Origin: Arthrobacter sp. StoSoilB22
GTDB lineage: Bacteria; Actinomycetota; Actinomycetes; Actinomycetales; Micrococcaceae
Assembly: GCF_019977315.1 (NCBI RefSeq)
Contig: NZ_AP024652.1
Coordinates: 4,278,001 to 4,342,000 of the forward strand
Direction of reading: 5' to 3'
Length of the DNA: 64,000 nucleotides
Shown here: piece by piece, positions 59,556 to 64,000 of the stretch
How the letters are laid out: every line of letters starts with the position of its first letter
How positions within the stretch are numbered: the stretch's first letter is position 1
Notes under the pieces: model-generated
What the model saw: the letters and a program-made list of their open reading frames with translations, nothing else
What the model was told of the DNA's origin: nothing
Database searches by the model: none
Position numbers and translations under genes: made by a program

Positions 59556-59885
59556 GGTCATTTCCTAACGACGTACAACGAATAGAACCCGCCCCGCCCC
59601 CAACAAACGGAGCGGACCCTCAAACCCCAAACACCAACCACGAGCCCGGATACCCACTCCGGCCCCGCCCTTCGGCCCTGCGCCTCGCCATTCCGGGGGT
59701 TCGCTGCCCAACATGCCGTTCGCACGGCATACTGCGCAGGGAACCCCCGAATCGGCCAGGAATAATTTCCCAAGCAAACGGACAAGCGCGCCCGGCCCCA
59801 ACACTGGTGAGTGGAACGTCGGCCCCTGTGGACCTGGCAACCCGAGCGAACCCAACAGGCGAACCCGAGGGGCGAACCCGCCGGG
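59556..59885. other. Intergenic region between glyA and sdaA, no gene seen
   Basis: 330 bp, GC-rich. Contains a short palindrome atgccgt-tcgc-acggcat (59713-59730). Frames here lack a ribosome site. The region probably holds the sdaA promoter. I looked for the tandem glycine aptamer of riboswitches and did not see it. Confidence 0.5.
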
Positions 59886-61204
<1,319 letters not shown>

Positions 61205-61208
<4 letters not shown>

Positions 61209-61588
61209 AGTTCTCCACCGTTCGTTGCAGCGTATTCTTCGGCCGACATGAGCGGCCCTTCTTCCGTTGCGGCCACCTTGAACAGCCAGCCTGCACCGTA
61301 GGGATCGTTGTTGATGAGCGCCGGATCGCTGACAACGGCGTCGTTGATCTCGGTCACCTCCCCCGTCACGGGCGAGTACAGATCGGACACGGACTTGGTG
61401 GATTCCACCTCGCCGCAGGTCTCCCCCGCGGTCACAGTGGAACCAACCTCGGGCAGGTCCACATACACAATGTCGCCCAAGGCATCAGCGGCAACCGCGG
61501 AAATCCCGATCCCCACCGGCCCGTCCCCATCGACGGCAACCCACTCGTGCTCAGCCGAGTACTTCAATTCAGCAACTACCTTGCTCAT
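61205..61588 (-). CDS. gcvH: Glycine cleavage system H protein
   Basis: 127 residues from the ATG at 61588 (MSKVVAELKYSAEHEWV), chosen because GAAGG lies upstream. Lipoyl lysine K65 in ESTKSVSD, within VGSTVTAGETCGEVESTKSVSDLYSPVTGEVTEIN. It carries the aminomethyl group between GcvP, GcvT and the dehydrogenase. A structured 63-bp palindrome lies between gcvT and this gene. Overlaps glyA by 4 bp. Confidence 0.96.
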
Positions 61589-61609
61589 TCCAATTCCTTC
61601 TCTCTCTTC

Positions 61610-61672
61610 GAGTTTTTGTACAGTTGATGCCCTCAAAAGGGCCTCATAGGGGCTTTATGTGTACAAAAACTC
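61610..61672 (-). repeat. Long palindrome between gcvT and gcvH
   Basis: Perfect 13-bp terminal inverted repeats gagtttttgtaca (61610-61622) and tgtacaaaaactc (61660-61672) enclose a second hairpin gccct-caaa-agggc (61629-61642). A/T-rich arms differ from the surrounding GC-rich DNA. It starts directly after the gcvT stop. It may set the gcvT:gcvH ratio (attenuator or RNase site) or be a small inserted element. Confidence 0.75.
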
Positions 61673-62821
61673 CTATTTTTGGCGCTTGTAGAACGGCAGC
61701 TGCACAACCTCGAAGGCTTCTGCCTTGCCGCGGAGGTCGACGTCCACCATCGTGCCGGGTTTTGAATGTTCGACGTCGACATACGCCAACGCGATCGGGT
61801 AGCCGAGCGTGGGGCTTGGCTGGCCGGAGGTGACTTCGCCGATCAGGGAACCGTCCTTGAGGACCGAGTAGTGGGCGCGGGCGGCGCGGCGTCCAGCGCC
61901 TTTGAGGCCCACGAGCTTCTGGCCGAGAGTGGATCCGACGCCGGCGGCCTTGATGGCTGTCAGTGCATCGCGGCCAATGAAGTCGCTTTCCTTGGCCAGG
62001 GAAACCACCGGGCCCAGCCCTGCGGCGTAGGCGTTGACGTGGCGGGAGAGCTCGTTGCCGTAGAGGGGCATTCCTGCTTCCAGGCGCAGGGAGTCGCGGG
62101 CTGCGAGTCCGGCGGGGATGAGACCGTGGCCTTCGCCGGCGTCGAGCAGGGCTTCCCAGAGGCCAGGCGCATCGACGTTGGGGAGGTAGATTTCGAAGCC
62201 ATCCTCGCCGGTGTAGCCGGTGCGGGCCAGCAGCAGGTCCTGGGTGCCGCCGTCGAAAGTAATGCCCACCTCCGCGGCCGCGTAGTACTTCAGCTCGGTG
62301 ACCAGAGCGTGCTGCTCTGTCGGGACCAGAGCAAGCAGGATCGCTTCGGCGTTCGGACCCTGCACGGCGATCAGCGATGTCTCGGCTGACGCGTCTTCCA
62401 CCACGACGTCGAAACCGGCCGAACGATCCTTCAGCGCGGCAGCGACTACCTTCGCGTTCCCGGCGTTGGGCACCACCAGGTACCTGTCCACGTCTTCTTC
62501 GGGAGAGGGCCGGCGGTAGGTAATGAGGTCATCGATGATGCCACCGTCTGCGTTGCAGATCAGTGAGTACTTGGCTTTGCCCACCGCGATGGCGGACAGC
62601 TTGCCCACCAGCGCGTAGTCCAGGAAAGCAGCCGCGTCGGGGCCGGACACCCAGACTTCTCCCATGTGGGAGAGGTCGAACAGGCCTGCCGACTTGCGGA
62701 CTGCGTGGTGCTCGGCGAGCTCGGATTCGTATTTGAGGGGCATCTGCCAGCCACCGAAGTCGGTGAAGGACGCGCCGGCCTTTTTGTGTTGCTCGTAGAG
62801 AGCGGTGTAATTCTCAGACAT
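61673..62821 (-). CDS. gcvT: Glycine cleavage system T protein (aminomethyltransferase)
   Basis: 382 residues. Folate-binding core with DFGGWQMPLKYESELAEHHAVRKSAGLFDLSHMGEV (N-terminal signature), ARTGYTGEDGFEIYLPN and ARDSLRLEAGMPLYGNEL, and the C-terminal barrel ending. Transfers the methylene group from GcvH-bound aminomethyl to tetrahydrofolate and frees ammonia. Starts 11 bp after the gcvP stop, so the order gcvP-gcvT-gcvH-glyA is one transcription unit with the palindrome inside it. Confidence 0.96.
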   Translation of the reverse strand: MSENYTALYEQHKKAGASFTDFGGWQMPLKYESELAEHHAVRKSAGLFDLSHMGEVWVSGPDAAAFLDYALVGKLSAIAVGKAKYSLICNADGGIIDDLITYRRPSPEEDVDRYLVVPNAGNAKVVAAALKDRSAGFDVVVEDASAETSLIAVQGPNAEAILLALVPTEQHALVTELKYYAAAEVGITFDGGTQDLLLARTGYTGEDGFEIYLPNVDAPGLWEALLDAGEGHGLIPAGLAARDSLRLEAGMPLYGNELSRHVNAYAAGLGPVVSLAKESDFIGRDALTAIKAAGVGSTLGQKLVGLKGAGRRAARAHYSVLKDGSLIGEVTSGQPSPTLGYPIALAYVDVEHSKPGTMVDVDLRGKAEAFEVVQLPFYKRQK

Positions 62822-62832
62822 GTGGGGAGTCC

Positions 62833-64000
<1,168 letters not shown>

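Noticed and set aside
58140..59585. 481-residue open frame on the plus strand opposite sdaA
   Set aside because: Its product is low-complexity and His/Arg/Pro-rich (HLRRVDGLRRRDRV type), with no motif; it is the antisense shadow of a clear L-serine deaminase.
59556..59885. Glycine riboswitch before sdaA
   Set aside because: No tandem aptamer core was recognised; only a short palindrome is present. The upstream end of gcvP, a likelier location, is outside the window.

Overview
The window is high-GC actinobacterial chromosome. Gene content and style fit the Micrococcaceae, most likely Arthrobacter or Paenarthrobacter: dense ATGA/GTGA start-stop overlaps, a DUF222-HNH protein, pobA/pcaK aromatic catabolism, a GH31 alpha-xylosidase and a GlsB-type stress protein. 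The genus is inferred from gene content, not from a marker gene. I see no tRNA, rRNA, CRISPR array, transposase or phage module; it reads as ordinary chromosome with accessory catabolic and cell-surface islands.

Layout. 1-2615: end of a GH42 beta-galactosidase and a GH31 alpha-xylosidase. 2.7-9.1 kb: a basic actinobacterial protein, a coupled three-gene membrane operon (STAS-like protein, DUF998 protein, cation-diffusion-facilitator-like protein), a GlxA regulator divergent from an isochorismatase-like hydrolase, and an MFS exporter. 9.2-18.8 kb: GAF histidine kinase, Ser/Thr kinase, histidine phosphatase, two small proteins, an NmrA-like reductase, a quinone oxidoreductase with its likely TetR repressor, and a GH15 glucoamylase-like enzyme. 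19.07-25.75 kb: a tightly overlapping sugar-acid operon (MHS transporter, 2-hydroxyacid dehydrogenase, zinc dehydrogenase, SDR, KDPG aldolase, KDG-type kinase) facing an IclR regulator. 26.1-29.1 kb: two small membrane proteins and a repeat-bearing DUF222-HNH protein. 29.7-33.3 kb: 4-hydroxybenzoate uptake and hydroxylation (pcaK, pobA) with an IclR regulator. 33.35-35.4 kb: a TasA-like exported protein, a SipW-like signal peptidase and an Hpt-like protein lacking the phosphoacceptor histidine. 35.7-53.2 kb: ZIP transporter, unknown membrane protein, SHOCT protein, AI-2E family protein, cardiolipin synthase, DedA, a large LuxR (LAL) regulator, an SLC13 transporter, an MFS exporter, leucyl aminopeptidase, GlsB, a second Ser/Thr kinase coupled to a small Cys-containing protein, MarR and FUSC. 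53.3-56.5 kb: an operon of four exported proteins of unknown function. 57.0-64.0 kb: lipA, sdaA, glyA, gcvH, gcvT and the 3' part of gcvP, all on the minus strand: glycine cleavage, glycine-serine interconversion, serine deamination and lipoate synthesis for GcvH.

Structure beyond genes. A hairpin with a near-constant core (GACGGCG, loop acctcc or gcctcc, CGCCGTC) recurs four times, with a fifth variant; two copies sit in divergent promoter regions, so it is more than a terminator. Short tandem repeats with 14-18 bp units but unrelated sequences recur next to, or across, gene ends. The best candidates for undescribed biology are the four-gene exported-protein operon (three members share an A-[YF]-W signal resembling SipW-dependent signals), the TasA/SipW/degenerate-Hpt unit, and the sugar-acid operon of unknown substrate.
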